64,000 bases of DNA from Isosphaeraceae bacterium EP7 (GCA_038400315.1 CP151667.1:744001-808000); one strand, 5' to 3'; shown: positions 34,846 to 44,742, counted from the stretch's first letter. Translations and numbers: made by a program. The notes: generated by a model from the sequence alone, not told the origin.

Positions 34846-36438
34846 ATGGCGAGTTCTCCCCCCCTCTCGTCCACGCGGCGACCCAAGACTCGGCCCCTGA
34901 AGCTCATTCTTGGGCTGATGGCTTTGGCAGTGATCTCCTTGTGTGTTGCGCTGTTCTTGCCCAATGATAAGGCGGTCCGCCCTGAAGTTGGGCAGACTCA
35001 GGCCGATCTCGGCGTTCCGGCTCCTCCCCCGCCTCCGCGAGTCGGGACCGACGGGAAGATCCCGTTCAGCGAGGTCCAGCAGCGTGCGGTCGGGCTGACG
35101 ATCGAGACGGTGACGGCCGGGCCGATGAATCGGGAGCTGTCCGCGCCCGGGCGAATCACCCCGAGCGAGTCCCGGTTCGCGTATGTCACCCCCAGGGCCG
35201 CGGGCATCGTCCGAGAGGTCCTGGTGCGGATCGGCCAGGATGTGAAGGCCGGCGACGTGCTGGCCACCATCGAGAGCCCCGAGGTGGGCACGGTCCGGCT
35301 CCAGCTCTTCTCCGACTTGCAGGAGCTGGATGTCGCCAGGACCCAGGCCGAGCGTCAGGAGAAGGTGTTCAAGAACACGGCCGACCTGGTCGATCGGCTC
35401 GAGAAGGGCCAGACGCCCGACGAGATCCACAAGGCGTTCCGCGACCGCCCGGTGGGCGAGAACCGTGAACTCCTGCTGTCGGCCTATGCCAATTATCGGC
35501 TGGCGGTGGCCACGATGTCGCGGAACACGGAGCTGAACGAGAAAGAGCTGATCACGGGAAAGCAATTCCAGGAAGTGACGGCCCGCTACGAGGCGGCCCA
35601 GGCGACCTATCAGGCCCTGATGGACGAGATGGGCTTCGCGACGAGCCTGGCGAACATCAAGGCTCAGCAGGCCTTGCGCAGGGCGGAGACTTCGGTGCGC
35701 GTGACCCGCGAGCGGCTCAGGCTGATGGGCCTTGACCCCGAAACCGACACGCTGACGGCGAAGGTCGCGGTCGAGTCGACGGAAGCGAACACCGGAGATC
35801 CGCAGACGAAGAAGGAGCTGAAGGCGCCCCTGCTCTCCGATGGGACGCCCGTGAGCAGCTACCCGCTCCGTGCCCCGTTCGACGGGACGGTCCTGGATCG
35901 AGAACTGGTCGTGCCGGGCGTTCCGGTGACGACCATGAGCCGGATCTTCACGCTGGCCGACCTCTCGTCGGTCTGGGTTGAGGCCGACGTGCCCGAGAGT
36001 GGGTTCGCGGCGTTGGAGGGGAGTCAAGACGCCGAGATCCTCATGGAGTCGGCCGCATACCCCGGGCGTGTCTTCAAGGGCAGGGTGATCTACAGCGGTG
36101 ACCTGGTCAACGAGAAGACGCGTGCGTTGAAGCTGCTCGGACGTGCGGAGAATGTAGACCGGGCGTTGAAGCCCGGGATGTACGTGGACGTGCGGATCGT
36201 CCGGCCGTCGCCCCAGCCGGTGGTCCAGGTCTCCTCCACGGCGATCATCACGGATGGGACCGACTCCTACGTCTACGTGCGGAGCGGCCCCGAGTCGTTC
36301 GAGCGTCGGAAGGTGGACATCGGGACGGACCTGGGAGGGCGAGTGCCCGTGCTTTCCGGCCTGAAAGCGGGGGAGCAGGTGGTGCGTAGTGGCGGATTCA
36401 AGTTGAAAGCCGAAGCAATCCGCCTCGCGTCGTCCTGA
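34846..36438 (+). CDS. RND efflux periplasmic adaptor subunit (CzcB/CusB-type)
   Basis: 530 residues. Residues 17-40 are an N-terminal membrane anchor. The membrane-fusion-protein plan follows: GRITPSESRFAYVTPRAAGIV and VLVRIGQDVKAGDVLATIESPEV form the lipoyl half, then a long helical hairpin (about 140-300), the second lipoyl half with YPLRAPFDGTVLDREL, and the beta-barrel with FTLADLSSVWVEADVPES. Such proteins bridge an inner-membrane RND pump and an outer-membrane channel. The CzcA-type pump gene follows after 66 bp. No outer-membrane factor gene is adjacent. Confidence 0.93.
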   Translation: MASSPPLSSTRRPKTRPLKLILGLMALAVISLCVALFLPNDKAVRPEVGQTQADLGVPAPPPPPRVGTDGKIPFSEVQQRAVGLTIETVTAGPMNRELSAPGRITPSESRFAYVTPRAAGIVREVLVRIGQDVKAGDVLATIESPEVGTVRLQLFSDLQELDVARTQAERQEKVFKNTADLVDRLEKGQTPDEIHKAFRDRPVGENRELLLSAYANYRLAVATMSRNTELNEKELITGKQFQEVTARYEAAQATYQALMDEMGFATSLANIKAQQALRRAETSVRVTRERLRLMGLDPETDTLTAKVAVESTEANTGDPQTKKELKAPLLSDGTPVSSYPLRAPFDGTVLDRELVVPGVPVTTMSRIFTLADLSSVWVEADVPESGFAALEGSQDAEILMESAAYPGRVFKGRVIYSGDLVNEKTRALKLLGRAENVDRALKPGMYVDVRIVRPSPQPVVQVSSTAIITDGTDSYVYVRSGPESFERRKVDIGTDLGGRVPVLSGLKAGEQVVRSGGFKLKAEAIRLASS

Positions 36439-36504
36439 CGCGAGGCCGATCCGCGTTGCCGCCGCGTCGCATCCGCTTGATTCGCTCTTGGGAGAGTTCC
36501 GGGC

Positions 36505-39500
36505 ATGTTTGATCGCTTGATCGACGGCGCGCTGAAGAAGCGGCCGTTCGTGCTGCTGGTGTTAATGGGTGTGATCGGGGTGGGGGGATACTCGCTGCTG
36601 ACTCTCCCCATCGACGCGGTGCCCGACGTGACGAACGTGCAGGTGATGGCGCTGACGAGCGCCGCGGCGCTGGGGCCCGACGAGATCGAGCAGTTCGTGA
36701 CGATCCCCGTCGAGAACTCGATGAACGGGATCCCGATGGTGCGCGAGATCCGCTCGTTCTCGCAGTTCGGCCTGTCGGGGGTGACGATCGTCTTCGAAGA
36801 GGGGACGGACATCTACTGGGCCCGCCAGCAGGTGGGCGAGCGCCTGATCCAGGCACGCGGGCAGATCCCGCCCGAGTTCGGCTCTCCCGAGATGGGGCCG
36901 ATCGCGACCGGGCTGGGGGAAATCTTCCAGTTCGAGGTGAAGAACTCGCCCGACTCGGCCAAGCCGCTCTCGCCGATGGAGCTGCGGACGATCCTGGACT
37001 GGGAGATTGCACGCCCCATGAAGGGTGTGCCCGGGGTGGTGGAGGTCAACGCCTTCGGTGGCGAGTTGAAGACGTATGAGGTCCGGCTCGACCCCGAGAA
37101 GATGCAGGCGCGCGGGATCGCGGCCAACGCGATCTTCGAGGCCATCCGCGAGAACAACTCGAACGCGGGTGGCGGCTACCTGGAGCGCAACGGCGAGCAG
37201 CGGATCATCCGCGCCGTGGGCCTGGTGGGGGCGCTGCATGACCTCTCGGAGATTGTCCTGGACGTGACGCCCGACGGCACCCCGATCGTGATCGGCGACG
37301 TGGCCGAGGTCCGGTTCGCGCCGATGCTGCGCACCGGCGCCGTGACCCGCGACGGCAACGGCGAGGTCGTTACGGCGACGGTGATGATGCTGGCCGGCGA
37401 GAACTCGCGGGTGGTCGTCGGGCGGATCAAGCGCGAGCTGGACGAGATCCGGACGCGTCTGCCCGACGGCGTCGTCATCGAGCCGTATTACGACCGGAGC
37501 GTGCTGATCGGCAAGACCTTGTCGACGGTCGCGGGCAACCTGATCGAGGGGGGCCTGCTCGTCGTCCTGGTGCTGCTGGCCCTGCTGGGCAACATGCGCG
37601 CGGGCCTGATCGTGGCGCTGACGATCCCGCTGTCGATGCTCTTCGCCGGCTCGCTGATGAAGTACACCGGGGTGGCCGGCAGCCTGATGAGCCTGGGGGC
37701 GATCGACTTCGGCCTGATCGTGGACAGCTCGGTGATCGTGATGGAGAACTGCGTGGCCAGGCTGGCGCACGCTCCGCCCGGCTCCAACGCGGTGAGGGTG
37801 GTGAGGGCGGCCACGCGCGAGGTGCGCAAGCCCGTCGTCTTCGGCGTGGCGATCATCACGCTGGTCCACCTTCCCTTGCTCGCCCTGGAAGGGACCGAGG
37901 GGAAGATGTTCCGGCCGATGGCCCTGACCGTGGTGTATGCCCTGACGGGCTCATTGCTGCTGTCGCTGACGGCCACGCCGGTCCTGGCGTCGTTTGCCTT
38001 GAAGGCGGGGACGGCCGAGCGCGACACGCTGCCGATCCGCCTGGCCAAGTGGATCTACGCGCCGATGCTCGACTTCGCGGTGCGTCGGCCGCTGGTGATC
38101 GTGGCCGCCAGCCTGGCCTTGATGCTGGCGGGCGTGCCGGTCGCGATGAGCATGGGCGCCGAGTTCATCCCGAAATTGGACGAGGGCGACGTCCAGATCG
38201 TGATCACGAGGCCGCCGAGCGCCTCGTTGAGCGAGAGCCTGGCCGACTCGACGCGGCTGGAAAAGGCGCTCCACGCGGAATTCCCCGGCCAGCTCAACTC
38301 GGTCCTTTGCAGGACGGGTCGGCCCGAGATCGGGATCGACCCGGCCGGCGTCAATCAGACCGACGTCTTCATGTATCTTAAACACCCGGAGCCGATGGGA
38401 GGCCGCTGGGCCTTGCTGCTCAAGCCCATCGAGCCGCTGATCCACCTCTTCGGGGGCGGCCACGAGGAGATGTCTCGCGAGGAGCTGATCCGCCGGGCCG
38501 AGGTGGTTTGCCGCCGCGAGTTGCCGGGTGCCTTCTTCAACTTCAGCCAGCCGATCGAGGTTCGATTCAATGAGCTGACGGCCGGCGTGCGCGGCGACCT
38601 GGGCGTGAGCGTCTTCGGCGACGACTTCGACGTGCTCCAGACCAAGGTCAACGAGATCGCCGCGGCCATCGGCGCGACCCCGGGGGCCGCCGACGTCCGG
38701 GCCCAGGTGCTGGGCGGACTCCCCTTCTTGAAGATCAGTGTCGACCGCGACCGAATCGCCCGTTACGGGATCAATGCGTCGGGCGTGCTCGACGTGGTCG
38801 CGGCGCTCGGTGGCAAGATCGTCAGCCAGGTGGTCGAGGGCCAGCGCCGGTTCGACATCCAGGTGCGGTTCGGGGCCGAGGTTCGGGACAATATCGAGAC
38901 GATCAAGGCCCTGAAGATCGCCGACCCCCAGGGGCGGATGATCCCGCTGGAGAACCTGGCCAACTTCGAGCAGGTCGACGGCGTCTACGAGATCTACCGG
39001 ATGGACAACCGCCGGCGGGCCCTGGTGCAGGCCAACGTCCGGGGCCGCGACCTGGCCAGCTTCGTGGGCGAGGCGCAGGCCCGCGTGGCCGAGAAGGTCA
39101 AGCTGCCCCGCGGCTACTACCTGGAGTGGGGCGGCACCTTCAAGAACCTGCAATCGGCCACCCAGCGCCTGGCGATCGTGGTGCCGGTGGCCCTGGGGCT
39201 CATCTTTCTGCTCCTGTTCAGCACCTTCCAGTCGATCCGGCTGGGCGCCCTGATCTCGCTGTCGGTGCCGCTGGGCGCCGTCGGCGGCGTGCTGGCGCTC
39301 TGGCTCCGCGGCCTGAACTTCAGCATCTCGGCGGGGGTCGGGTTCATCGCGCTTTCCGGCGTGGCGGTGCTCGACGGCCTGGTGATGGTGGCTGCCACCC
39401 GGCAGGGCGTGGAACGCGGCGAGCCGGTGGAGCAGGCGGTGCGCGAGGCGGCGATGAGCCGGCTCCGGCCGATCCTGATGACGGCGATGGTCGCCTGCCT

Positions 39501-39726
39501 CGGGTTCATCCCGATGGCAATCTCGTCGGGAGCGGGCGCCGAGGTCCAGCGCCCGCTGGCCACGGTGGTCATCGGCGGCCTGATCACCAGCACGCTCCTG
39601 AAGCTGCTCCTGATCCCTGGCATCTACCACTGGTTCGACCCGGGGCTGCCCGCCGGATACACCCCGGACGATCACGATCACCCTCCCGATCCGACGGCGT
39701 CGAAGGTCGCGGCCGCTCTGGACTGA
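36505..39726 (+). CDS. Heavy-metal efflux RND transporter permease (CzcA-type)
   Basis: 1073 residues, the normal RND length, with twelve membrane helices and two large periplasmic loops. The fourth helix has DFGLIVDSSVIVMEN: Asp401, Asp407 and Glu414 match the proton/metal residues of CzcA-like divalent-cation pumps rather than drug pumps. The N-terminal TLPIDAVPDVTNVQV and SFSQFGLSGVTIVFEEGTD are also HME-type. It exports metal ions using the proton gradient, together with the preceding adaptor. The C-terminus ends in an acidic, histidine-containing tail (DDHDHPPD) that may bind metal. Which metal is unknown. Confidence 0.94.
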   Translation: MFDRLIDGALKKRPFVLLVLMGVIGVGGYSLLTLPIDAVPDVTNVQVMALTSAAALGPDEIEQFVTIPVENSMNGIPMVREIRSFSQFGLSGVTIVFEEGTDIYWARQQVGERLIQARGQIPPEFGSPEMGPIATGLGEIFQFEVKNSPDSAKPLSPMELRTILDWEIARPMKGVPGVVEVNAFGGELKTYEVRLDPEKMQARGIAANAIFEAIRENNSNAGGGYLERNGEQRIIRAVGLVGALHDLSEIVLDVTPDGTPIVIGDVAEVRFAPMLRTGAVTRDGNGEVVTATVMMLAGENSRVVVGRIKRELDEIRTRLPDGVVIEPYYDRSVLIGKTLSTVAGNLIEGGLLVVLVLLALLGNMRAGLIVALTIPLSMLFAGSLMKYTGVAGSLMSLGAIDFGLIVDSSVIVMENCVARLAHAPPGSNAVRVVRAATREVRKPVVFGVAIITLVHLPLLALEGTEGKMFRPMALTVVYALTGSLLLSLTATPVLASFALKAGTAERDTLPIRLAKWIYAPMLDFAVRRPLVIVAASLALMLAGVPVAMSMGAEFIPKLDEGDVQIVITRPPSASLSESLADSTRLEKALHAEFPGQLNSVLCRTGRPEIGIDPAGVNQTDVFMYLKHPEPMGGRWALLLKPIEPLIHLFGGGHEEMSREELIRRAEVVCRRELPGAFFNFSQPIEVRFNELTAGVRGDLGVSVFGDDFDVLQTKVNEIAAAIGATPGAADVRAQVLGGLPFLKISVDRDRIARYGINASGVLDVVAALGGKIVSQVVEGQRRFDIQVRFGAEVRDNIETIKALKIADPQGRMIPLENLANFEQVDGVYEIYRMDNRRRALVQANVRGRDLASFVGEAQARVAEKVKLPRGYYLEWGGTFKNLQSATQRLAIVVPVALGLIFLLLFSTFQSIRLGALISLSVPLGAVGGVLALWLRGLNFSISAGVGFIALSGVAVLDGLVMVAATRQGVERGEPVEQAVREAAMSRLRPILMTAMVACLGFIPMAISSGAGAEVQRPLATVVIGGLITSTLLKLLLIPGIYHWFDPGLPAGYTPDDHDHPPDPTASKVAAALD

Positions 39727-39810
39727 CGGCTGGACGATCGGTCCCGCGGGGGCGATCATGGAAGAGTCGCCCTCTCGCCGAACAATCGTCCCGGACCTGC
39801 CCCGATACCC

Positions 39811-40767
39811 ATGACTGACCCATCGCCGCGGAACTCGAGCGCCGTCGACCGTCCGCCGAGCCAGAGCCTGAGCTGGCCGTTGGTCGTGCTGTCTCTGTCC
39901 GCGGCCTGCGCCGTGATCTGGGGGCCGCAGGCCGCGCAGGCGGTCGCGGTCGTCCTTCTCTGCGTCTGCCTGGCCTGGGGCATCTCCCGCCGTCCAGAAG
40001 CCCCGATGCTCGAGGCAATGACGCCGGGGGGCGTGCCGGACGCCCCGGCGGAACGCCTCGTCCTGGTGCTCGAGCGGATCGCGGCGGCGTTGGAGCGGGC
40101 CCCCGCCCTGCCCTCGATGACGCAGGTCGAGCCCGAGCCGGCACCCGCCGAGGGGCGGGCTGGGTTAAGGGGGGCGATCCGCGAGCGGCGATGGGCCGAT
40201 GCCCAGTCGCTCGCCGACCTGCTGCCTCCGGGCGACCCGATGCTCGAGGAGTACGCAGACGCCAGGGCGAAGGCCACGGCCGAGCTGACCTCGCGCATGG
40301 AGGCGGCGCAGGAGGCGAACGACCCCGAGCGGGTGCTCGAGCTGCGCGAGGAACTTGCCCTGGTGACGGACGACGGGCCGAGGCTGGCGCAGGACAAGGT
40401 CCTGGCAGGCTGGATGATCCGTGCGATCCAGAAGCGGATGCGTGGCGGCCTGATCAGGCCCGATGTTGTCCTGCTGGCGACGACGGCCGCCGAGCGATTC
40501 TCGGGCACCGTCGAGGGGGCCGGCCTGCGGGCCTCATTGCCGACCCTGAGGCGGAGCGCGGGCCTCTGCCCGAGGTGCGCCGAGCCGTATGCAGGCCTGG
40601 CCGACGCCTGTCCGAAATGCATGGCCGCAGCCCTGGCCCCGCCCCCCCTCGCCGGCGCACCCGGGGCGAATGGCGCGACCGGGGCGATCGGGGCAGATGA
40701 TATCGACGACCTGGTCGCCGGTCCTCGTTCGGACGATCTGGGACTATTCCTTGAAGACGCAGGTTAA
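39811..40767 (+). CDS. Hypothetical membrane protein with C-terminal zinc ribbon
   Basis: 318 residues. Two hydrophobic segments lie at about 22-38 and 41-55. A helical, charged middle region (about 85-220) has coiled-coil character. CPRCAEPYAGLADACPKC near residues 252-269 is a four-cysteine zinc ribbon. The tail is low-complexity (alanine, glycine, proline) and acidic at the end. I recognise no family. It is 84 bp downstream of the efflux pump gene on the same strand, but nothing ties it to metal export. Confidence 0.82.
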   Translation: MTDPSPRNSSAVDRPPSQSLSWPLVVLSLSAACAVIWGPQAAQAVAVVLLCVCLAWGISRRPEAPMLEAMTPGGVPDAPAERLVLVLERIAAALERAPALPSMTQVEPEPAPAEGRAGLRGAIRERRWADAQSLADLLPPGDPMLEEYADARAKATAELTSRMEAAQEANDPERVLELREELALVTDDGPRLAQDKVLAGWMIRAIQKRMRGGLIRPDVVLLATTAAERFSGTVEGAGLRASLPTLRRSAGLCPRCAEPYAGLADACPKCMAAALAPPPLAGAPGANGATGAIGADDIDDLVAGPRSDDLGLFLEDAG

Positions 40768-40899
40768 AACGCCGGACATTCCCATCTTCTCAGCTCAACC
40801 AACTTGACTGACGAAGTTGCGTCGGCTAGGGAAGATACGCCGTGTTATCATCGAGCCGCGCCTCTCGGCCCCTGCGCGGCCCCCGGAAAGGATGGGACC

Positions 40900-42633
40900 A
40901 TGATCCGCCGACTTGCCCTGGCCTGGGTCGCCGTCGCGCTGACGGCGCCGACGCTGCGGGCCCAGCAGCCCCTCTCACGCGACCTGCTGCCGACCCACAC
41001 GTCCCTGAACCGGGCGGGGCTGGAGCGGCAATGGAATACGTCGGTGCCGCTCGGCCACGCCTTCGAGACGGTGCTGGCCGTCAGCCTGTCGTCGAATACC
41101 GAGACGGTGTACGGCACGGTCACGAACGCCAATCTCGACATCGACCCGGTCACTGACGAGGGGTCGGTGCCGAGCACCACCCAGTTCATCGCCGACGGCG
41201 AATTGTCGTCGCTCGACGATGTCTACGTCGGCAGCCGGCTGGTGATCACCTCCGGGCCCATGAAGGGCACGTCGAGGCGGATCATTGGCTACAACGGCAC
41301 CACGAAGACGTTCCGCCTGGGCAGCGGCCTGCCGGCCTCGCCGCAGCAGGGGACGGCCTTCACGCTGTTCGAGAGCCTGGTCTACGTGCAGACCAATGAG
41401 GCCAATTTCTACGCGTACGACGCGGAGTCGGGCCGCCTGCTCTGGAGCACGAACCTGACGCCCAACAAGGCGCTGGGGCTGAAGATTGCCAAGGCGATGC
41501 CGGTCTCGGCGAATTCGAGGGCGGTGTTCGTCTCCAACGCGAATACCCTCTTCGCGCTGGATCGTGGGACGGGCAAGACGCTCTGGACCCAGGAGCTTCC
41601 GTCGCTCCCCTCGGGATCGACGGCGGCCACCGAGGATATCGTGACGGTGGGCCTGACTTCGGGCCGGATGATGGGCTACGCCCTGAAAGACATGAAGCCG
41701 CGCAAGAGCGGTCCGGGGCGGGGCCGGGGTGCGGGAACGCTCGGCGGCACCGCGGCGGACGCTCTGGCCCAGGCCGCCGTGGACGAGGCGGAGTTCCGGG
41801 CGGCTCCTTACCTGGAGCACCCGGTCCCAATTTGGAGCTGGCAGTCGGATTCGGCCCTGACGGCCCCGGCGCTCCCGGCCGGCGAAGTGGTCAGCTTCGG
41901 CAGCGGAGACGGCCGGGTCTTTACCGTGCTGGCCAAGCAGCCGCTGCTGCTCTACCGGTTCGCCACAGGCGGCCCGATTGTCGCCCAGATGGGCGCTCTC
42001 GGCACCCGGACGCTCGTGGTGCCGTCGATGGATCACAACCTCTACGCCATCGACCTGTTCACCGGCGAGCGTAAGTGGCTCTTCCCCACCGGCTCGCCCA
42101 TCGACCACCCGGTCCTGATCTCGGCCCGGGAGATCTTCGTCCAGAACACCGGCGGCGAACTCTCGTCGGTCCACCCCGACACGGGCGAGGCCGAGTGGAC
42201 CACGTCCACCTTCGGCGGCGACATCGTGGCGGTCTCCGGCGCCAAGCTCTACCTCAGGACGCACGACGGCGACCTGCTGGTCCTCGACCGCGCGACGGGC
42301 AAGATCACGCAGGACGCCCGGTCGACCCGGCAGCGGGCCGGCCTCGACCTTCGGTCGTTCAAGCTGACCATGACCAACACCATCAACGACCGGATCTACC
42401 TGGCCAGCCCGTCGGGCTCGCTGATCTGCCTGCGCGAGATCGACCAGGTCGAGCCGAAGTCGTTGCGAGATCCCGCGGAGAAGCCATTCGGCTACATCCC
42501 GCCCGAGGGGATCGAGGATCCGTTCAACGCCCGCGCCGTGGTGCCCGCCACCGAGGCGCCCACCCCGGATCCCGCCACGACGGAGGCACCGGCCCCCGAC
42601 CCCGCGGCCGAGGCTCCCGAGCCCAAGGGCTGA
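40900..42633 (+). CDS. Exported PQQ-like beta-propeller repeat protein
   Basis: 577 residues from ATG 40900, chosen because GGAAAGGATG precedes it and a signal peptide (LALAWVAVALTAPTLRAQ) follows directly; an upstream ATG at 40804 lacks both. Repeats of the PQQ/quinoprotein type are seen: AYDAESGRLLWSTNL, ALDRGTGKTLWTQEL, AIDLFTGERKWLFPTG, and VHPDTGEAEWTTS, giving a beta-propeller. There are no obvious PQQ ligands, so it is likely a structural or BamB-like propeller. The C-terminus is a proline/alanine-rich tail with PAPDPA-like repeats. Periplasmic by inference. Confidence 0.9.
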   Translation: MIRRLALAWVAVALTAPTLRAQQPLSRDLLPTHTSLNRAGLERQWNTSVPLGHAFETVLAVSLSSNTETVYGTVTNANLDIDPVTDEGSVPSTTQFIADGELSSLDDVYVGSRLVITSGPMKGTSRRIIGYNGTTKTFRLGSGLPASPQQGTAFTLFESLVYVQTNEANFYAYDAESGRLLWSTNLTPNKALGLKIAKAMPVSANSRAVFVSNANTLFALDRGTGKTLWTQELPSLPSGSTAATEDIVTVGLTSGRMMGYALKDMKPRKSGPGRGRGAGTLGGTAADALAQAAVDEAEFRAAPYLEHPVPIWSWQSDSALTAPALPAGEVVSFGSGDGRVFTVLAKQPLLLYRFATGGPIVAQMGALGTRTLVVPSMDHNLYAIDLFTGERKWLFPTGSPIDHPVLISAREIFVQNTGGELSSVHPDTGEAEWTTSTFGGDIVAVSGAKLYLRTHDGDLLVLDRATGKITQDARSTRQRAGLDLRSFKLTMTNTINDRIYLASPSGSLICLREIDQVEPKSLRDPAEKPFGYIPPEGIEDPFNARAVVPATEAPTPDPATTEAPAPDPAAEAPEPKG

Positions 42634-42658
42634 GGCATTCGCCTCGTTCTGATAGAAT

Positions 42659-42703
42659 GACGAGGGGCCGGCGCGGGAGCACAACCCGCGCCGGCCCCTC
42701 GTC
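42659..42703 (+). terminator. Strong 19-bp hairpin terminator
   Basis: Arms 42659-42677 and 42685-42703 are exact reverse complements with a 7-nt loop. It begins 26 bp after the propeller gene stop, and a short T-containing stretch follows. It isolates purH from upstream transcription. Confidence 0.85.
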
Positions 42704-42753
42704 GCATTTCGCATCGTCGCGTCTCGATCTTCGCAGTCCGAGGGGTCTGTCCG

Positions 42754-44367
42754 ATGGCTGGAGTGGTGGTGCCCGTGCGCAGGGCCTTGCTGAGCGTCTC
42801 GGACAAGACGGGGCTCGTCGAGCTGGCCAGGGGGCTTGCCGATCGAGGGGTTCACCTGCTGGCCAGCGGCGGCACCCGGACGGCCCTGGTCAACGCGGGA
42901 CTGGACGTGACCGAGGTCTCGGCCTACACCGGCCAGCCCGAGATCCTGGGCGGCCGGGTCAAGACCCTGCACCCGAAGCTGCACGGCGGGATTCTGGCCA
43001 GGCGAGATGTTCCGAGTGACCTGGAAGCCCTGGCCGCGCAGCAGATCGAGCCGATCGACCTGGTGGTCGTGAACCTCTACCCGTTCCAGGAGACGGTCGC
43101 CAAACCGGGCGTCACCTTCGAGCAGGCCGTCGAGGAGATCGACATCGGCGGCCCCAGCCTGGTCCGGGGCGCCGCCAAGAACCATGCACACGTCGCCGTG
43201 CTGACCAGCCCGGATCAATACGCCGGACTGCTGGCTCAGCTGGCCGAGCATGGCGGGACCACCCTTGAATTCCGCAAGGAACTCGCCCTGGCCGTCTTCG
43301 AGCAGACCGCGACTTATGACCGGGCCATCGCCGACTACCTCGCTGGCAAGACCAAGCCGGCCGCCGACAGCGTCAATGCCAGCGACGAACCCTTCCCGGG
43401 AACGTTCGCCCCCACGTTCGAGCGGCGATCGATCCTGCGATATGGCGAGAACCCCCACCAGCGGGCCGCCGTTTATGCCGAGCCCGGGACCGCCGGACCG
43501 AATCTGACCACGGCCAGATCGATCCACGGCAAGGAGCTTTCCTACAATAACCTGCTGGACCTGGACAGCGCCCTGCGCCTGGTCCGCCAGTTCGCCGAGC
43601 CCGCCGCCTGCGTCTTGAAGCACAACAACCCGTGCGGCGCCGCCGTCGCCGGAACCCTGGCCGAGGCCTTCGAGCTGGCCTACGAGGGCGACCCAGTCAG
43701 CGCCTTCGGCGGGATCGTGGGCCTGAATCGCCCGCTCGACCGGGCCACGGCCGAGCGTCTCTGCGTGGCTGGCCGGTTCATCGAGGCCATCATCGCGCCC
43801 GGTTTCGCCCCCGACGCCTTAAAGCTTTTGACCACCAAGCCGACGTGGAAGAACAGCGTCCGCCTGCTCGACCTGGGCGCCCCGATCGGCCCCGACCAGC
43901 CCGGCCCGGCCGGCTTCGACCTGCGCCGGATCGAGGGGGGGATGCTGATCCAGGACTGGGACAAGATCGAGGCCGACCCGGCCGGTGGGACGGTCCCCAC
44001 CAAGCGTCAGCCCACCGACGCCGAGCGCCTGGCCCTGGCCTTCGCCTGGCGAGTCTGCGGCGCGGTGAAGTCCAACGCGATCGTGCTGACGAGGGGGACG
44101 CAGCTCATCGGCGTGGGCGCCGGCCAGATGAGCCGGCTTGACTCGGTGCGGATCGCCGTCTCCAAGGCGGGCGAGAAGGCCAAGGGGGCCGTCCTGGCCT
44201 CCGACGCCTTCTTCCCCTTCCGCGACGGCCCCGATGTCGCCGCGGCCGCCGGTGTCACCGCCATCATCCAGCCCGGCGGCTCGCGCCGCGACGACGAGAC
44301 TCTGGCCGCCTGTAACGAGCACGGGATGGCCATGATCCTCACCGGCCGCCGCCACTTCCGGCATTGA
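42754..44367 (+). CDS. purH: Bifunctional AICAR transformylase/IMP cyclohydrolase PurH
   Basis: 537 residues, normal length. The N-terminal IMP cyclohydrolase (MGS-like) domain has ALLSVSDKTGLVELA, LASGGTRTAL and GRVKTLHPKLHGGIL. The AICAR formyltransferase domain has RYGENPHQRAAVY, KELSYNNLLDLDSA and the catalytic KHNNPCGAA (289-297), and ends in GRRHFRH as the family does. The enzyme performs the last two steps of purine synthesis, AICAR to FAICAR to IMP. It is monocistronic between two strong hairpins. GATAGAAT near 42651 could be part of its promoter. Confidence 0.97.
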   Translation: MAGVVVPVRRALLSVSDKTGLVELARGLADRGVHLLASGGTRTALVNAGLDVTEVSAYTGQPEILGGRVKTLHPKLHGGILARRDVPSDLEALAAQQIEPIDLVVVNLYPFQETVAKPGVTFEQAVEEIDIGGPSLVRGAAKNHAHVAVLTSPDQYAGLLAQLAEHGGTTLEFRKELALAVFEQTATYDRAIADYLAGKTKPAADSVNASDEPFPGTFAPTFERRSILRYGENPHQRAAVYAEPGTAGPNLTTARSIHGKELSYNNLLDLDSALRLVRQFAEPAACVLKHNNPCGAAVAGTLAEAFELAYEGDPVSAFGGIVGLNRPLDRATAERLCVAGRFIEAIIAPGFAPDALKLLTTKPTWKNSVRLLDLGAPIGPDQPGPAGFDLRRIEGGMLIQDWDKIEADPAGGTVPTKRQPTDAERLALAFAWRVCGAVKSNAIVLTRGTQLIGVGAGQMSRLDSVRIAVSKAGEKAKGAVLASDAFFPFRDGPDVAAAAGVTAIIQPGGSRRDDETLAACNEHGMAMILTGRRHFRH

Positions 44368-44406
44368 TCGAGCCGCCATCCGGCCCTTCGATCCACGTCC
44401 CCATGA

Positions 44407-44447
44407 TCAAAGAGCCCGCCGAGCTGCAAGCTCGGCGGGCTCTTTGA
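44407..44447. terminator. Perfect 18-bp bidirectional terminator
   Basis: Arms 44407-44424 and 44430-44447 are exact reverse complements with a 5-nt loop. The ends TCAAAGAG/CTCTTTGA give short T runs in both directions. It lies between convergent purH and the small basic protein gene, 40 bp after purH. Confidence 0.88.
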
Positions 44448-44493
44448 CGTCGGAGTCTGTACGAGCGGGCCGAATAACGGCCCTGCCCGAGTG

Positions 44494-44742
44494 TCAGGCC
44501 TTCTCTTCGGTCGCCGCGACTTCCGCGACCTGAGTTTTGGGCGTGCTGACCTTCTTCGGCGGCTCGGCGGAGGGTTTGCCCTGCCCGGAGGCCTGGGCAC
44601 GACGCTGCTGTCGGTTGAGCTTGGCGGACGTCCCCAGCCCGCCGCCCAGCGCCGGGCTGAGGACCCTGGTCGCCCAGGGTCGCTCGTCATCCACATGAGA
44701 GGCCTTGATCTTCAGATTGCTCGCCTGCCTGGTCATCACCAT
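44494..44742 (-). CDS. Small basic hypothetical protein
   Basis: 82 residues from ATG 44742; a TTG at 44781 would add 13. The N-terminal half (TRQASNLKIKASHVDDERPWATRVLSPA) looks folded; the second half is rich in Lys, Gln, Pro and Ala and probably disordered (KLNRQQRRAQ, KPSAEPPKKVS). The high third-position GC supports coding. It is 90 bp downstream of the DUF2256 gene and ends just before the bidirectional terminator, so it may be the last gene of the thiC transcript. No family recognised. Confidence 0.6.
   Translation of the reverse strand: MVMTRQASNLKIKASHVDDERPWATRVLSPALGGGLGTSAKLNRQQRRAQASGQGKPSAEPPKKVSTPKTQVAEVAATEEKA

Noticed and set aside
36562-39759. Two long leftward frames opposite the RND pump
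   Set aside because: Antisense shadows; the pump reading is unambiguous.
40975-43623. 882-codon leftward frame spanning the propeller gene, terminator and start of purH
   Set aside because: It runs through a strong terminator and two genuine plus-strand genes and has no domain signal.
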